Position numbers and translations under genes: made by a program. From Micromonospora endolithica (GTDB lineage Bacteria > Actinomycetota > Actinomycetes > Mycobacteriales > Micromonosporaceae), in NCBI RefSeq assembly GCF_003626595.1, contig NZ_RBAK01000001.1, positions 62,001-126,000 of the forward strand: a stretch of 64,000 nucleotides of DNA, given 5' to 3'. The notes below the pieces were generated by a model that searched no databases, had not been told where the DNA came from, and saw only the letters and a list, made by a program, of their open reading frames with translations. Positions 8,305 through 16,609 of the stretch are shown piece by piece; positions within the stretch are counted from its first letter, which is position 1, and the number at the start of each line of letters is the position of its first letter.

Positions 8305-10608
8305 CTACCCCTGGGAAGCATGTGGCTGGAAGGTACGTAGCCGCAGGCTGTTGGAGACGACGAAGACTGAGCTGAAGGCCATGACGGCACCGGCGATCAT
8401 GGGGTTGAGCAGGCCGGCGGCGGCTAGTGGCAGGGCGGCGATGTTGTAGGCGAACGCCCAGAACAGGTTGCCCTTGATGGTGCCCAGGGTGCGTCGGGAC
8501 AGCCGGATCGCGTCGGCGGCAACTCGCAGGTCACCACGGACGAGCGTCAGGTCCGAGGCTTCTATCGCCGCGTCGGTGCCGGTGCCCATGGCGAGTCCGA
8601 GGTCGGCTTGGGCGAGGGCGGCGGCGTCGTTGACGCCGTCGCCGACCATCGCCACCACCTTGCCGTCGGCCTGCAACCGCTTGATCACCTCGACCTTGTC
8701 CGCCGGCAGCACCTCGGCGATCACCTGCCCGGCTCCTTCGCCGCCCGGCGCGTGCGCGGTGATGCCGACGTCGGCAGCCACGGTCCGGGCCACGGTCTCG
8801 TTGTCGCCGGTGAGCAGCACCGGGGTCAGGCCAAGCGCCCGCAGTTGCGCGATCGCCTCACGGCTGGTCGGTTTCACCTCGTCCGCGACGATCAGCACCG
8901 CGCGTACGACGCCGTCCCAGCCGGCCACCACGGCGGTCTTACCGGCGGCCTGCGCTGCATCGATGGCCTGCGCGAGGGTAGCCGGCAGTTCGTGGCCGTG
9001 GTCGGTGAGCAGCCGTGGCCGGCCCACGAGGACGGCCCGCTGGTCGACGATCCCGGATACGCCGAGCCCTTCCAGGTTGGTGAAGTCGGTGACGGCCGGC
9101 AGCTGGCCGACCCGGTCGATTGCCGCCGCGGCGATGGCCTTGGCGATGGGGTGCTCGGAGGCGTGCTCGAGCGCGCCCGCGATGCGCAGCGCCTCGGCCT
9201 CCTCGACACCGTCGTCGGTGACGAGGCCGGTGAGGGCCATCCGGCCGGTGGTGACGGTGCCGGTCTTGTCCAGCACGACGGTGTCGATCCGGCGGGTGGA
9301 TTCCAGCACCTCGGGGCCCTTGATGAGGATGCCGAGCTGGGCGCCGCGGCCGGTGCCGACCAGCAGCGCGGTCGGCGTGGCCAGGCCGAGGGCGCAGGGG
9401 CAGGCGATGATGAGGACGGCGACCGCGGCGGTGAACGCCGCACCGGCCGGCTCTCCGGTGCCGAGCCAGAAGCCGAGAGTGCCAAGGGCCAGGACGATGA
9501 CGACGGGTACGAAGACGCCGGAGACCCGGTCGGCGAGGCGCTGCACCTGCGCTTTGCCGTTCTGCGCGTCCTCGACCAGCTTGGCCATCTGAGCGAGCTG
9601 GGTGTCGGCGCCGATGCGGGTGGCCCGAACGATGAGCCGGCCGCCGGCGTTGACGGTGGCACCCACCACCACATCGCCGGGGCCGACCTCGACGGGTACG
9701 GACTCGCCGGTGAGCATGCTCTGGTCGACCGCGGAGGCGCCCTCGTCGACAACCCCGTCGGTGGCGATCTTTTCGCCGGGTCGGACCACGAACCGGTCCC
9801 CGACCGCGAGCTGGTCGGTGGGGATGCGCTCCTCCCGTCCGTTACGCAGCACGGCGACGTCCTTGGCGCCCAGTTCCAGCAGGGCCCGCAGTGCGGCGCC
9901 GGCGCGGCGTTTGGCGCGGGCCTCGAAGAAGCGGCCGGCGAGGATGGCCGCGGTGACCGCGGCGGCCACCTCCAGGTAGATGTTGTCGGTGCCGGAGCCG
10001 CGTTCGATGGTGAAGGTGAAGGGGTGCGTCATCCCAGGCTGGCCGGCGTCACCGAGGAACAGCGCGTACATCGACCAGGCGAATGCGGCCAGGGTGCCGA
10101 CGGAGATGAGGGTGTCCATGGTGGCCGCGCCGTGACGCAGGTTCGTCCAGGCGGCCTTGTGGAACGGCCAGCCGCCGTAGACGACGACCGGTGCGGCCAG
10201 GATCGCCGAGAGCCACTGCCAGTTGGTGAACTGCCATGTCGGCACCATGGCCAACACCACCACAGGGACGGCGAGGGCGACGCTGACCCACAGCCGCTGT
10301 CGCAGCCGCCGAAGGTTGTCTTCTTCGGCGTCGGGGGCCGTAGCCGGGGTGGGCGAGGGTGGTTGCGGGACGTGCGCGGTGTAGCCGGTCTGCTCGACGG
10401 TGGCGATGAGGTCGGCCGGGCTAAGCTGTGGCGGGAACTGGACTCGTGCCTTCTCGGTGGCGTAGTTGACGGTGGCGCTGACGCCGTCGAGCTTGTTGAG
10501 TTTCTTCTCGATCCGGGCCGCGCAGGAGGCGCAGGTCATGCCACCGATCTGCAGCTCGATCAGGCCGGTGGCGGCCGGCAGTGCGGGCCCGGTGGTCTGC
10601 GACGTCAT
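8305..10608 (-). CDS. copA: Copper-exporting P1B-type ATPase CopA
   Basis: A 767-aa heavy-metal ATPase. It has one N-terminal HMA domain (GMTCASC, 23-29), eight predicted helices, the actuator TGES (300-303), the membrane metal motif CPC (403-405), the phosphorylation motif DKTGT (447-451), SEHP in the nucleotide domain, GDGVND, and the P1B-1 signatures YN (helix 7) and MxxSS (helix 8). The CPC plus YN and MxxSS set is diagnostic of Cu(I) export from the cytosol. RBS GAGGAG precedes ATG 10608. Upstream in the same direction lie DUF2752, a CopZ-like chaperone and a TauE-cupredoxin protein. Confidence 0.95.
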   Translation of the reverse strand: MTSQTTGPALPAATGLIELQIGGMTCASCAARIEKKLNKLDGVSATVNYATEKARVQFPPQLSPADLIATVEQTGYTAHVPQPPSPTPATAPDAEEDNLRRLRQRLWVSVALAVPVVVLAMVPTWQFTNWQWLSAILAAPVVVYGGWPFHKAAWTNLRHGAATMDTLISVGTLAAFAWSMYALFLGDAGQPGMTHPFTFTIERGSGTDNIYLEVAAAVTAAILAGRFFEARAKRRAGAALRALLELGAKDVAVLRNGREERIPTDQLAVGDRFVVRPGEKIATDGVVDEGASAVDQSMLTGESVPVEVGPGDVVVGATVNAGGRLIVRATRIGADTQLAQMAKLVEDAQNGKAQVQRLADRVSGVFVPVVIVLALGTLGFWLGTGEPAGAAFTAAVAVLIIACPCALGLATPTALLVGTGRGAQLGILIKGPEVLESTRRIDTVVLDKTGTVTTGRMALTGLVTDDGVEEAEALRIAGALEHASEHPIAKAIAAAAIDRVGQLPAVTDFTNLEGLGVSGIVDQRAVLVGRPRLLTDHGHELPATLAQAIDAAQAAGKTAVVAGWDGVVRAVLIVADEVKPTSREAIAQLRALGLTPVLLTGDNETVARTVAADVGITAHAPGGEGAGQVIAEVLPADKVEVIKRLQADGKVVAMVGDGVNDAAALAQADLGLAMGTGTDAAIEASDLTLVRGDLRVAADAIRLSRRTLGTIKGNLFWAFAYNIAALPLAAAGLLNPMIAGAVMAFSSVFVVSNSLRLRTFQPHASQG

Positions 10609-10760
10609 GTGTATCTCCTCGATCTGGGGTCAGCCCGCGGTGGCGGTGAATGAGGCGGCGCGCTTCACCCATCGATGGCTTGTCGGGTTGTTCCGGGCGG
10701 CGTCTGGGTCCATGGCTAGTCGATCTCGTCTGTTTGCTCGGGTGTGGGTGCCGAGGGTCG

Positions 10761-11237
10761 TCAGGCCGTCAGGTCCGGCACGTAGAACCAGGTGAACGGC
10801 GCCCAGGGCAGGTTGCGCAGTACCACCGAGTAGACGACGAACGCGATGGCGATGCCGATCGCGGTGCGCCGGCTGATGCGTGGCGTGGGTAGCTGCTTGC
10901 CGAACACCCAGCTGGCGATCCACCACAGCCACACGTAGGCGCCGACCGGGACCAGGGCGAGGGCGGCGAGGTGCATGCGGGCGGCGTCGATGATGTCGCC
11001 GTGTAGCAGGTACCAGGTCATTCGGGTGATGCCGCAGGTGGGCCCGTCGATGCCGAAGGCCATGTGCCACAGGCAGCGCCCGGACGGGTCGCCGACACGG
11101 TCGGTGGGGTTGAACGCGAGGACGTAGCCGAACCAGGCGGCCGGCACGGACAGCGCCCACAGCGGCGCGAACCGTACCCAGCCGCGCGGACGGTCCGGCG
11201 CCGCAGGCATCCCCGCCGCGCCCGCGAGGCTGCTCAT
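10761..11237 (-). CDS. DUF2752 membrane protein (copper operon copy)
   Basis: A 158-aa integral membrane protein with the DUF2752 hallmarks: FNPTD, then a Cys-Leu-Trp-His segment (GRCLWHMAFGIDGPTCGITRM) and a C-terminal LRNLPWAPFTWFY. The start is the ATG overlapping the stop of the upstream HMA gene (ATGA at 11234-11237). The family function is unknown. A second copy sits in the cytochrome c operon (32645-33109). The two conserved Cys in the GTC/CLW segment might bind metal, but that is inference. Confidence 0.8.
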   Translation of the reverse strand: MSSLAGAAGMPAAPDRPRGWVRFAPLWALSVPAAWFGYVLAFNPTDRVGDPSGRCLWHMAFGIDGPTCGITRMTWYLLHGDIIDAARMHLAALALVPVGAYVWLWWIASWVFGKQLPTPRISRRTAIGIAIAFVVYSVVLRNLPWAPFTWFYVPDLTA

Positions 11238-11461
11238 TGCGGGGCCAGCCGGGCGGTGTAGCCGGCCTCGGCGATGGCGGCGATCACGTCGTCGGGGGTG
11301 CACCGGTCCGGGTCCAGGTCCACCCTCGCCTGGCCGGCGCGCAGGCTTGTCGCCGAGGAGGTGACGCCGTCGAGGTCTTCGAGGGCGTCGTCGATGAGCA
11401 TGCCGCAGCTGGCGCAGTGCATGCCCTCGACGGTGAACGTGCGGGTGACTGTCTGTCCCAT
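11234..11461 (-). CDS. Heavy-metal-associated (HMA) copper chaperone, CopZ-like
   Basis: A 75-aa single HMA domain with the metal motif GMHCASC (13-19) and the usual beta-alpha-beta-beta-alpha-beta length. It probably delivers Cu(I) to CopA encoded downstream. ATG 11461 follows an AGGAG site. The stop overlaps the DUF2752 start by four bases, so the two are translationally coupled. A paralogue is at 44051-44266. Confidence 0.9.
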   Translation of the reverse strand: MGQTVTRTFTVEGMHCASCGMLIDDALEDLDGVTSSATSLRAGQARVDLDPDRCTPDDVIAAIAEAGYTARLAPQ

Positions 11462-11483
11462 GGTGAGGCTCCTGTCCTTCCTG

Positions 11484-12680
11484 TCAGGGGGTGATGGTGA
11501 GTTGGCCGCTGTACATGCCCATGGAGCAGGTGTAGTGCAACGTGCCGGGTTGCAGAACGCCGAGGTCGATGGGGGTGTCACCGCTTTGCGGCAGGGCCAA
11601 CTGCTTGTCCAGCGAGGGGATCACGAAATAGCTGGTGCACCCGACGACGCCGTCGGAGCGCATGACGAGCGTGGTGGGCACGCCGGCACGGACGGCGATG
11701 TTCTTCGGGCTGTAGGAGGTGTCGCGTACGGTCACGATGACTTCCTGCCGGCCGTCGGCGGCCAGGTGCACCACGGCCGGGTCGGTGACCGGCGGCGGGG
11801 CCTGGACGCCGACGGTCTGGGGCAGGTTGCGGGCGGCCAGCGGGGAGTCGGCGAGGGTCAGGCCACCGTTGAGCGTGTACAGGCCCATACCGAGCACGAC
11901 CAGGCCGGTCAGGGCCGCGAGGCGGCCCTGCCAGGCGGCGGCTGCCCTGCGGGCGGCGTAGCCGAGGATCGCGAACAGTGGGCTGGTGCCGATGACGAAC
12001 ACGGCCATGGTGGCGGCGCCGGACAGCGCGGAGCCGGAGGTCAACGCGAGGGCTTCCACGGACAGGGTGATCCCGCACGGGACGAGAATGGTGAAGAAGC
12101 CGAGCAGGGCGGGGGCGACAGCGGCCTGGGACCGGGCCCGGCCGCGTACGAACCGCATCCAGGCCGCCGGGGGCTCGAGCGTGAACTTCCTGAACCCGGG
12201 GACACCGAGTTGGGCCAGCCCGAACGCGATGATCAGCGCCCCGGCGGCCAGCTGGGTCCACACCCGCACCGTCGGGGACAGTTGTGCCGCGCCGCCGACC
12301 GCGCCGAGCAGCGCACCCAGCAGGGTGTGGGAGACGAGCTTGCCGCCCAGGAACGCCCCGACGGGGGCGAAGTCGTCACCTGCCTGGGCCCGGAGCGTGC
12401 GCAGCCCGGCCACCGCGCGCAGGCCCAGCGGCTTCCGAGGTTCGATGGTGCGGGCACGCCACTGCTGCTGCGGTTTGCGAGCCGGCGGTGCGGTCCTGCC
12501 GGGCGCCTTCCCGGACGACTTTGCTGACGCGGGTCGCTGGGCGGCGCCCGCCCCGCGCTGAGCCGCCGGTGCGGCGTTGCGTTGGCGGGTGACCAGGCCG
12601 GTGAGCAGCCCGCCCTGTACGGCGGCGCAGGAGACGCCACCGGCGAACAGGCCGGTGACCAGTACAGCACCCAGATTCAC
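11484..12680 (-). CDS. TauE/SafE-like (UreH-type) transmembrane domain fused to a C-terminal cupredoxin
   Basis: A 398-aa protein. The first ~290 residues form a multi-helix permease-like domain (FAGGVSCAAVQGG near the start; LVPCGITLSVEA; VFVIGTSPLFAILGYAARR), interrupted by a Lys/Arg/Pro-rich linker at ~45-95. The last ~95 residues look like an exported cupredoxin with candidate ligands in GCTSYF and HYTCSMGMYSG (His, Cys, Met). The product probably holds or oxidises copper at the outer membrane face. GTG 12680 (AAGGG upstream) is chosen because 35 further in-frame codons upstream are not protein-like. It is first in the leftward copper operon, just after the palindromic operator. Confidence 0.8.
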   Translation of the reverse strand: MNLGAVLVTGLFAGGVSCAAVQGGLLTGLVTRQRNAAPAAQRGAGAAQRPASAKSSGKAPGRTAPPARKPQQQWRARTIEPRKPLGLRAVAGLRTLRAQAGDDFAPVGAFLGGKLVSHTLLGALLGAVGGAAQLSPTVRVWTQLAAGALIIAFGLAQLGVPGFRKFTLEPPAAWMRFVRGRARSQAAVAPALLGFFTILVPCGITLSVEALALTSGSALSGAATMAVFVIGTSPLFAILGYAARRAAAAWQGRLAALTGLVVLGMGLYTLNGGLTLADSPLAARNLPQTVGVQAPPPVTDPAVVHLAADGRQEVIVTVRDTSYSPKNIAVRAGVPTTLVMRSDGVVGCTSYFVIPSLDKQLALPQSGDTPIDLGVLQPGTLHYTCSMGMYSGQLTITP

Positions 12681-12811
12681 AGGTGATCCCTTCGGTTGGT
12701 TAGATGCCGGTCCGCCCGGGGCCGACGGTGGCGCGGAGCGGCGACAGGCGGCGCGGTCGCGTGAGGTCTGCGGACCAACAGGCACCTCCTTCGGTGGACG
12801 CTCGCCACATT

Positions 12812-12842
12812 ACCTCCTAATCTCCTAAGGAGTTTAGGAGGT
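12812..12842. promoter_or_regulatory. Nested palindromic operator between divergent copper operons
   Basis: An outer inverted repeat ACCTCCTAA (12812-12820) / TTAGGAGGT (12834-12842) encloses an inner palindrome CTCCTAAGGAG (12822-12832). It sits between the leftward TauE-cupredoxin/copA operon and the rightward small-gene/DUF3105/DUF305 operon. The 8-mer AGGAGTTT within it recurs at the start of the BlaI-like gene (near 16325-16332). This is compatible with one regulator controlling both, possibly that BlaI-family protein. Confidence 0.5.
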
Positions 12843-12863
12843 CGGCTGCTGGGGGTATCCGCC

Positions 12864-13094
12864 GTGGGAGATCTGCTGGTCAGGCCGGTGTCAGCCACCT
12901 CCCTGCTTGCCGGGGTGGTGGTGGAGGAGATCGCCCTCGGCAGCGAACAGGGCAGCCTGCTCGCCACCCAAGCCGGGGTGCTGTTCGCTCCCGGCATCTC
13001 TCTCGACGGAGCGCCGTTCACCTTCGGCCGGCCTTCCGAACGGGCGCTGCGCCGCGCCCTCGACCGCCGCAACCTCACTCACGACAGGAAGTGA
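12864..13094 (+). CDS. Small hypothetical protein, 76 aa
   Basis: GTG 12864 starts a 76-residue frame with strongly GC-rich third positions (mostly G/C), consistent with real coding. It contains VVVEEIALGSEQ and GVLFAPGISLDGAP and ends in a basic RALRRALDRRN tail. The stop is six bases before the next gene, so it is probably the first gene of the rightward copper operon. No family is recognised. A weak GGGGGT ribosome site lies upstream. Confidence 0.5.
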   Translation: MGDLLVRPVSATSLLAGVVVEEIALGSEQGSLLATQAGVLFAPGISLDGAPFTFGRPSERALRRALDRRNLTHDRK

Positions 13095-13100
13095 CCCGCC

Positions 13101-13301
13101 ATGGAGAAGCTCGTCTACCTGCTGCCCATTCTCGTCTGCCCGCTCATGATGAGCGCGATGATGTGGATGATGATGCGGGGCAACCACACCAGCGCTGCGC
13201 TGCAGCCCGGTAGCCAGGAGGAGATCGCCGCCCTGCGGGCTGAGGTCGCGACCCTGCGCGCCGGCCAGCAGGCATCCACAGGAACGGGCGCGACGGCATG
13301 A
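13101..13301 (+). CDS. Small membrane protein of copper cluster, 66 aa
   Basis: A Met-rich N-terminal helix (YLLPILVCPLMMSAMMWMMM, one membrane segment with a Cys and seven Met) precedes a short coiled-coil-like tail (EEIAALRAEVATLRAGQ). Similar Met/Cys-rich small membrane proteins occur in actinobacterial copper loci; Met and Cys are Cu(I) ligands, so a copper-related role is inferred. A GGAAG site precedes ATG 13101. The stop overlaps the next start by ATGA. Confidence 0.7.
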   Translation: MEKLVYLLPILVCPLMMSAMMWMMMRGNHTSAALQPGSQEEIAALRAEVATLRAGQQASTGTGATA

Positions 13302-13438
13302 CCGACCTGACGCTCGCCACCGCCGAGACGCCTCCGGTGTGTCCGTGCACACGGCACGAGAAGCCGCAGAACACGAGCAGCGAACAGTTGGCCCGGTTGC
13401 GCGGCGGGGCCACGCATGAGGGATGTGGGGTCAGGTAG
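13298..13438 (+). CDS. Small Cys-containing protein, 46 aa
   Basis: The ATG at 13298 overlaps the previous stop (ATGA), and the TAG at 13436-13438 lies two bases before the next start. The product contains a CPC motif (PPVCPCTRHEKPQN), His, and a C-terminal HEGCGVR. The tight coupling on both sides supports translation. Function is unknown; three Cys and two His could bind metal. Confidence 0.5.
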   Translation: MTDLTLATAETPPVCPCTRHEKPQNTSSEQLARLRGGATHEGCGVR

Positions 13439-13440
13439 CC

Positions 13441-14109
13441 ATGGCGAAACCCAACCGATCAGGCGCCAGGCCGAAGCCGCGCCGCCCCGTGGCGAAAGCA
13501 GTGGCTGGGGGCCGTTCGCCAGCGCTGATCGCGACGTTCGTCGCGGTAGGCGTCCTCGCCGTCGCCATCATCGGCTACGCCATATACGCGGTCACCCGCG
13601 GCGATGGCGGGCAGCCGGCTGGGACGAACATCGCCGGGCTGACCAACTACCGGGCCAGCGACCCGAAGATGCTCACCCGCAACCACGTCAGGGGCGCCGT
13701 CGCCTACCCGGTGAGCCCGCCGGTGGGTGGCGATCACAACCCGATCTGGCAGGACTGCATCGGCGACGTGTACCCGGCAGCGATCGCGAACGAAAACGCG
13801 GTACACAGCCTCGAACACGGCGCCGTGTGGATCACCTACCGACCGGATCTGCCTGCCGACCAGATCGAGACCCTCGCCGGCAAGGTCCGCGGCACGCCTT
13901 ACCTGTTCATGTCGCCCTTCCCCGGACTGGACCGGCCGATCTCCCTGCAGGCGTGGGGCTACCAGCTCAAGCTCGACACCGCCACCGACCCACGCGTCGA
14001 CCAGTTCATCAAGGACTTCCGGATCAAGGCCGCACCGGAGCCGGGCGCGCCCTGCTCGAACGGGGTCACCGCCACCGGCACCACCCCGCACAACACGCCC
14101 GGAGGATGA
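13441..14109 (+). CDS. DUF3105 membrane-anchored protein
   Basis: A 222-aa protein. After a basic N-terminus, one transmembrane helix (~30-50, ALIATFVAVGVLAVAIIGYA) leads to an exported DUF3105 domain. Recognisable landmarks are YPVSPPVGGDHNPIW and NENAVHSLEHGAVWITYRPD, including the conserved His of SLEHGAVW. DUF3105 proteins are frequent next to DUF305 genes in actinobacterial copper clusters; their biochemical role is unknown. ATG 13441 is chosen over one 18 bases upstream because it follows the previous stop directly and gives the usual basic start. Confidence 0.85.
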   Translation: MAKPNRSGARPKPRRPVAKAVAGGRSPALIATFVAVGVLAVAIIGYAIYAVTRGDGGQPAGTNIAGLTNYRASDPKMLTRNHVRGAVAYPVSPPVGGDHNPIWQDCIGDVYPAAIANENAVHSLEHGAVWITYRPDLPADQIETLAGKVRGTPYLFMSPFPGLDRPISLQAWGYQLKLDTATDPRVDQFIKDFRIKAAPEPGAPCSNGVTATGTTPHNTPGG

Positions 14110-14201
14110 CCCAGCACTCTCATTCACCGGCGTGGCCACACACCCCGCTCAGACCCCCCGCACCTGAAAACGCCGAACAGGGAGAGCCACCACCGCCATG
14201 A
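14106..14201 (+). CDS. Possible 31-aa coupling ORF
   Basis: A Pro-rich 31-codon frame whose ATG overlaps the DUF3105 stop (ATGA at 14106-14109) and whose TGA overlaps the DUF305 ATG (14198-14201). The GGAGG immediately before its ATG is too close to be an ideal site. It may act only as a translational bridge between DUF3105 and DUF305. No protein features are recognisable. Confidence 0.25.
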   Translation: MTQHSHSPAWPHTPLRPPAPENAEQGEPPPP

Positions 14202-14833
14202 TCGACCCACCCACCGGCGGGCCCGCCGCCCGCACCGGCCGCCGTGCATACCTGCTCGGCGGGCTCGCCGCGGTGGTGGCCCTCGCGGTCGGCGTCGCCA
14301 TCGGCCTACTCGTACCGTCCTCCCGACCCGGTGACGGGTCGGCCGAGGCCGGGTTCGCCCGCGACATGCAGACCCACCACGCCCAGGCCGTGGAGATGTC
14401 GATGATCGCCTACCGGCGCTCGGCCGACCCCGAGATCCAGACCATCGGCCTGGACGTGGCGTTGACCCAACAGGCGCAGATCGGCACGATGCGCGACTGG
14501 CTCGACCAGTGGCAACTGCCGCCGACCGGAAGCCGGCCGGCGATGGCCTGGATGCCCGGCCACACCCTGACCGCCGACGGGCGGATGCCCGGCATGGCCA
14601 GCCGGCAGGAGCTGGACCGGCTGCGGGCCGCCACCGGCCGTGACCTCGACATCCTCTACAGCCAGATGATGATCCGCCACCACCTCGGCGGGATCATGAT
14701 GGCCGAGGAGGTCCTGCGCCGCAGCGACCGCGCCGAGGTTCGTTCCGTGGCGGAATCGATGAAGGCCAGTCAGCAGAACGAGATCACGGCGTTCATGGCC
14801 GTGCTGGCCCGCAACGGCGCCAAGCCGTCATAG
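14198..14833 (+). CDS. DUF305 (CopM-like) copper-associated exported protein
   Basis: A 211-aa protein with an N-terminal membrane anchor (~17-40) and a four-helix ferritin-like DUF305 domain. It has the paired His motifs DMQTHHAQAVEM (~57-68) and QMMIRHHLGGIMMAEE (~151-166), both typical of the family. DUF305 proteins such as cyanobacterial CopM bind copper in the periplasm; here the domain should face the cell exterior. A GGGAG site precedes ATG 14198. It is the last gene of the rightward copper operon. Confidence 0.88.
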   Translation: MIDPPTGGPAARTGRRAYLLGGLAAVVALAVGVAIGLLVPSSRPGDGSAEAGFARDMQTHHAQAVEMSMIAYRRSADPEIQTIGLDVALTQQAQIGTMRDWLDQWQLPPTGSRPAMAWMPGHTLTADGRMPGMASRQELDRLRAATGRDLDILYSQMMIRHHLGGIMMAEEVLRRSDRAEVRSVAESMKASQQNEITAFMAVLARNGAKPS

Positions 14834-14857
14834 GCAGCGGCCCCTGGGATGGCGGCA

Positions 14858-14875
14858 CGCGCCGTGACCGGCGCG
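14858..14875. terminator. Short GC hairpin between convergent genes
   Basis: CGCGCCG and CGGCGCG form a 7-bp stem with a TGAC loop, between the rightward DUF305 gene (ends 14833) and the leftward M56 peptidase gene (ends 14955). It is a likely bidirectional terminator without a U-tract. Confidence 0.4.
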
Positions 14876-14954
14876 GCGCGCATTGCCGCCACCACAGCGA
14901 CCACTACCACCAGCAGCCGCCGCATAGTAAGTCCGGAGGGCCGTCCTGGTCGGG

Positions 14955-15917
14955 TCAGGAGGGCAACGCCGGACACATGCCCAGCACCGGGAACACCTGG
15001 ACCGCCAGCAGCGTCACAGCCGGGGCCAGCGCCAGCACGGTGATCCCCGCCACCAGCCCCGCCCGCTGCGCCCGGCCGAGTGGTGCAGGTGGAGTCAACA
15101 GCCGGTGCAGCCGCTCGGCGGCGTCTCCGCCAGTCGCCGCGACCACCCCAGCCAGGGCCGGCGTCCGGGAGCCGTGGTCGATGGCGTTGGCGGTCGCCAT
15201 CGTTACCAGGGCCCGCGCCAGGCTGATCGGGGCGTGCCGGGCGATGGCCACCTCATCGGCACGCATCTCCACCAGCCGGCACAACTGAGTATGTGCCACC
15301 GCGAACAGCGCCATACGCGGGAACGCGTGGTGTAGCAGCCGCACCCCGTCCAACAGCAGATCGTGGCGGCCCGCGGCGTGAGCCCGCTCGTGCGCGAGCA
15401 CCGCCGCCACCTCGTCGCCGGCAAGCTGCTGCAGCGCACCGGTGGTCACCACCACCCGGCGGCCGTGCCCGGCCACCACGTAGGCAGCCGGTTGTGCGTT
15501 CTCCACAACAGTGGCGCCCAGCTCTGGCGCCGTCCGTCCCGCCATCGCGAGAATCCGCACATGGGCGCGACGTCGCGCCGACGCGGCCCGCGCCAGCCGC
15601 ACCCCAGTCAACAGCAGCCGGACGGTCAACCCCAACCCTGCCAGAAGTACCACAAATGCCGCACTCCGACCGAGCAGGCCGAAATCGCCACGAGCAGCCT
15701 GCACGCACCACCGCCACGCCATACAGGCCGGGGCGGTGGCGGCCTGCCACGGCGCCACCGCGGCCAGCACCGCCCCGGCCGCCGCCGTGAGCACCGCGCC
15801 AAGCACCGCATACCAGGCGGCGATGCCCAGCCTCGGCGACCGGTACACCCAGTCCGCCTTGGCAAGGCCCCGCGGCGCCAGCGTCGAAACGGCAATGGCG
15901 AACAGCAGCAGGTGCAT
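14955..15917 (-). CDS. M56-family (BlaR1/MecR1-like) membrane metallopeptidase
   Basis: A 320-aa protein with several N-terminal transmembrane helices, a zinc-protease motif HERAH (176-180, HExxH), a downstream Glu-containing helix (LVEMRADEVA) and a C-terminal helix pair. It has no penicillin-binding sensor domain, unlike BlaR1. M56 proteins of this short type sit beside BlaI-family repressors and are thought to transmit a membrane signal that inactivates the repressor. ATG 15917 lies five bases after the blaI-like stop. A longer GTG frame is possible but overlaps that gene completely. Confidence 0.82.
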   Translation of the reverse strand: MHLLLFAIAVSTLAPRGLAKADWVYRSPRLGIAAWYAVLGAVLTAAAGAVLAAVAPWQAATAPACMAWRWCVQAARGDFGLLGRSAAFVVLLAGLGLTVRLLLTGVRLARAASARRRAHVRILAMAGRTAPELGATVVENAQPAAYVVAGHGRRVVVTTGALQQLAGDEVAAVLAHERAHAAGRHDLLLDGVRLLHHAFPRMALFAVAHTQLCRLVEMRADEVAIARHAPISLARALVTMATANAIDHGSRTPALAGVVAATGGDAAERLHRLLTPPAPLGRAQRAGLVAGITVLALAPAVTLLAVQVFPVLGMCPALPS

Positions 15918-15922
15918 TCCGG

Positions 15923-16291
15923 TCACTTGGCGTTGCTCCGCTCGTGCGCCTGCAAGGCCTGGCGCAGCGCCGCAGCCTCGTCGGCGCTCATCCGACCGAC
16001 GAACCGCACGAGGGCCTCCGCCGGGTCGCCGGCCTCGTCCAGGGCGTCGCGCATCAGCAGCGCTCCGTACTCCTCTCGCGATCGGGTCGGCTCGTACCGG
16101 TGGGCCCGCCCTTCGCGTTCGCGGCGCAGCCACCCCTTCTTGTACAGGTTGTCCACGACCGTCAACACCGTGTTGTAGGCAATGTCCCGATCAGGCAGCA
16201 GATCCGAATGAAGCTCCCGCACCGTCGCCGGCGCATTGCGGACCCACAACCGGTCCATGATCGCCGCCTCAAGGTCGCCGAACCCTCGCAC
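15923..16291 (-). CDS. BlaI/MecI/CopY-family repressor
   Basis: A 122-aa winged-helix repressor: FGDLEAAIMDRLW at the start, recognition region DIAYNTVLTVVDNLYKKGWLRRE, and a C-terminal dimerisation part. GTG 16291 is chosen because it follows GGAGG at five bases and gives the family's usual N-terminus; an in-frame ATG at 16324 would add 11 atypical residues. It is paired with an M56 peptidase and sits next to the copper block. In the CopY/BlaI family such proteins repress copper or beta-lactam genes; no beta-lactamase is present, so copper control is the likelier role (inference). Confidence 0.82.
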   Translation of the reverse strand: MRGFGDLEAAIMDRLWVRNAPATVRELHSDLLPDRDIAYNTVLTVVDNLYKKGWLRREREGRAHRYEPTRSREEYGALLMRDALDEAGDPAEALVRFVGRMSADEAAALRQALQAHERSNAK

Positions 16292-16609
16292 ACCCACCTC
16301 CGATCGCGAACACCTAACCAGCATAGGAGTTTGAAGCGGGGCCGGCCAACCTCGGAGGTTTCACAACAGCGGAACCCGGGCGCTATTGCAGGTCAGCCAA
16401 TCCAGCCTGCCGACCCGCGCGTCGATGATCAGCAGCCGTAGGCCACTCCTTATGCAACACCCGATCCCGGGGGGTGCCGGAGCAGAGTGGGCCGCACCCG
16501 CCACCCCGAGAGGACTGCACAGGAAGCGGAGACGCGGCTCTGCAGTCGACCAAAGAGACGCCTCGACGGGGCCGAGTCATCCCTCACCGCGTTTCAGCCG
16601 GCGCCGCCG
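16292..16609. other. Intergenic promoter region of blaI-like gene
   Basis: About 320 bp without a supported gene. It contains the 8-mer AGGAGTTT (around 16325-16332), shared with the copper operator at 12812-12842, and should hold the promoter for the BlaI/M56 pair. A 65-codon leftward frame (16383-16580) has no ribosome site and is not counted. Confidence 0.4.

Noticed and set aside
8608-10653. 681-codon open frame on the + strand
   Set aside because: It is the antisense of copA, with the Asp/Gly/His-rich composition typical of high-GC shadows, and no ribosome site.
11274-12527. 417-codon open frame on the + strand
   Set aside because: Antisense of the TauE-cupredoxin gene; Gln/Gly/His-rich shadow.
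14770-14925. Possible small secreted protein beginning MRRLLVVVVAVVAAMRAA
   Set aside because: It has a signal-peptide-like start but lies antisense to the DUF305 gene's end, has no ribosome site and overlaps the terminator hairpin.
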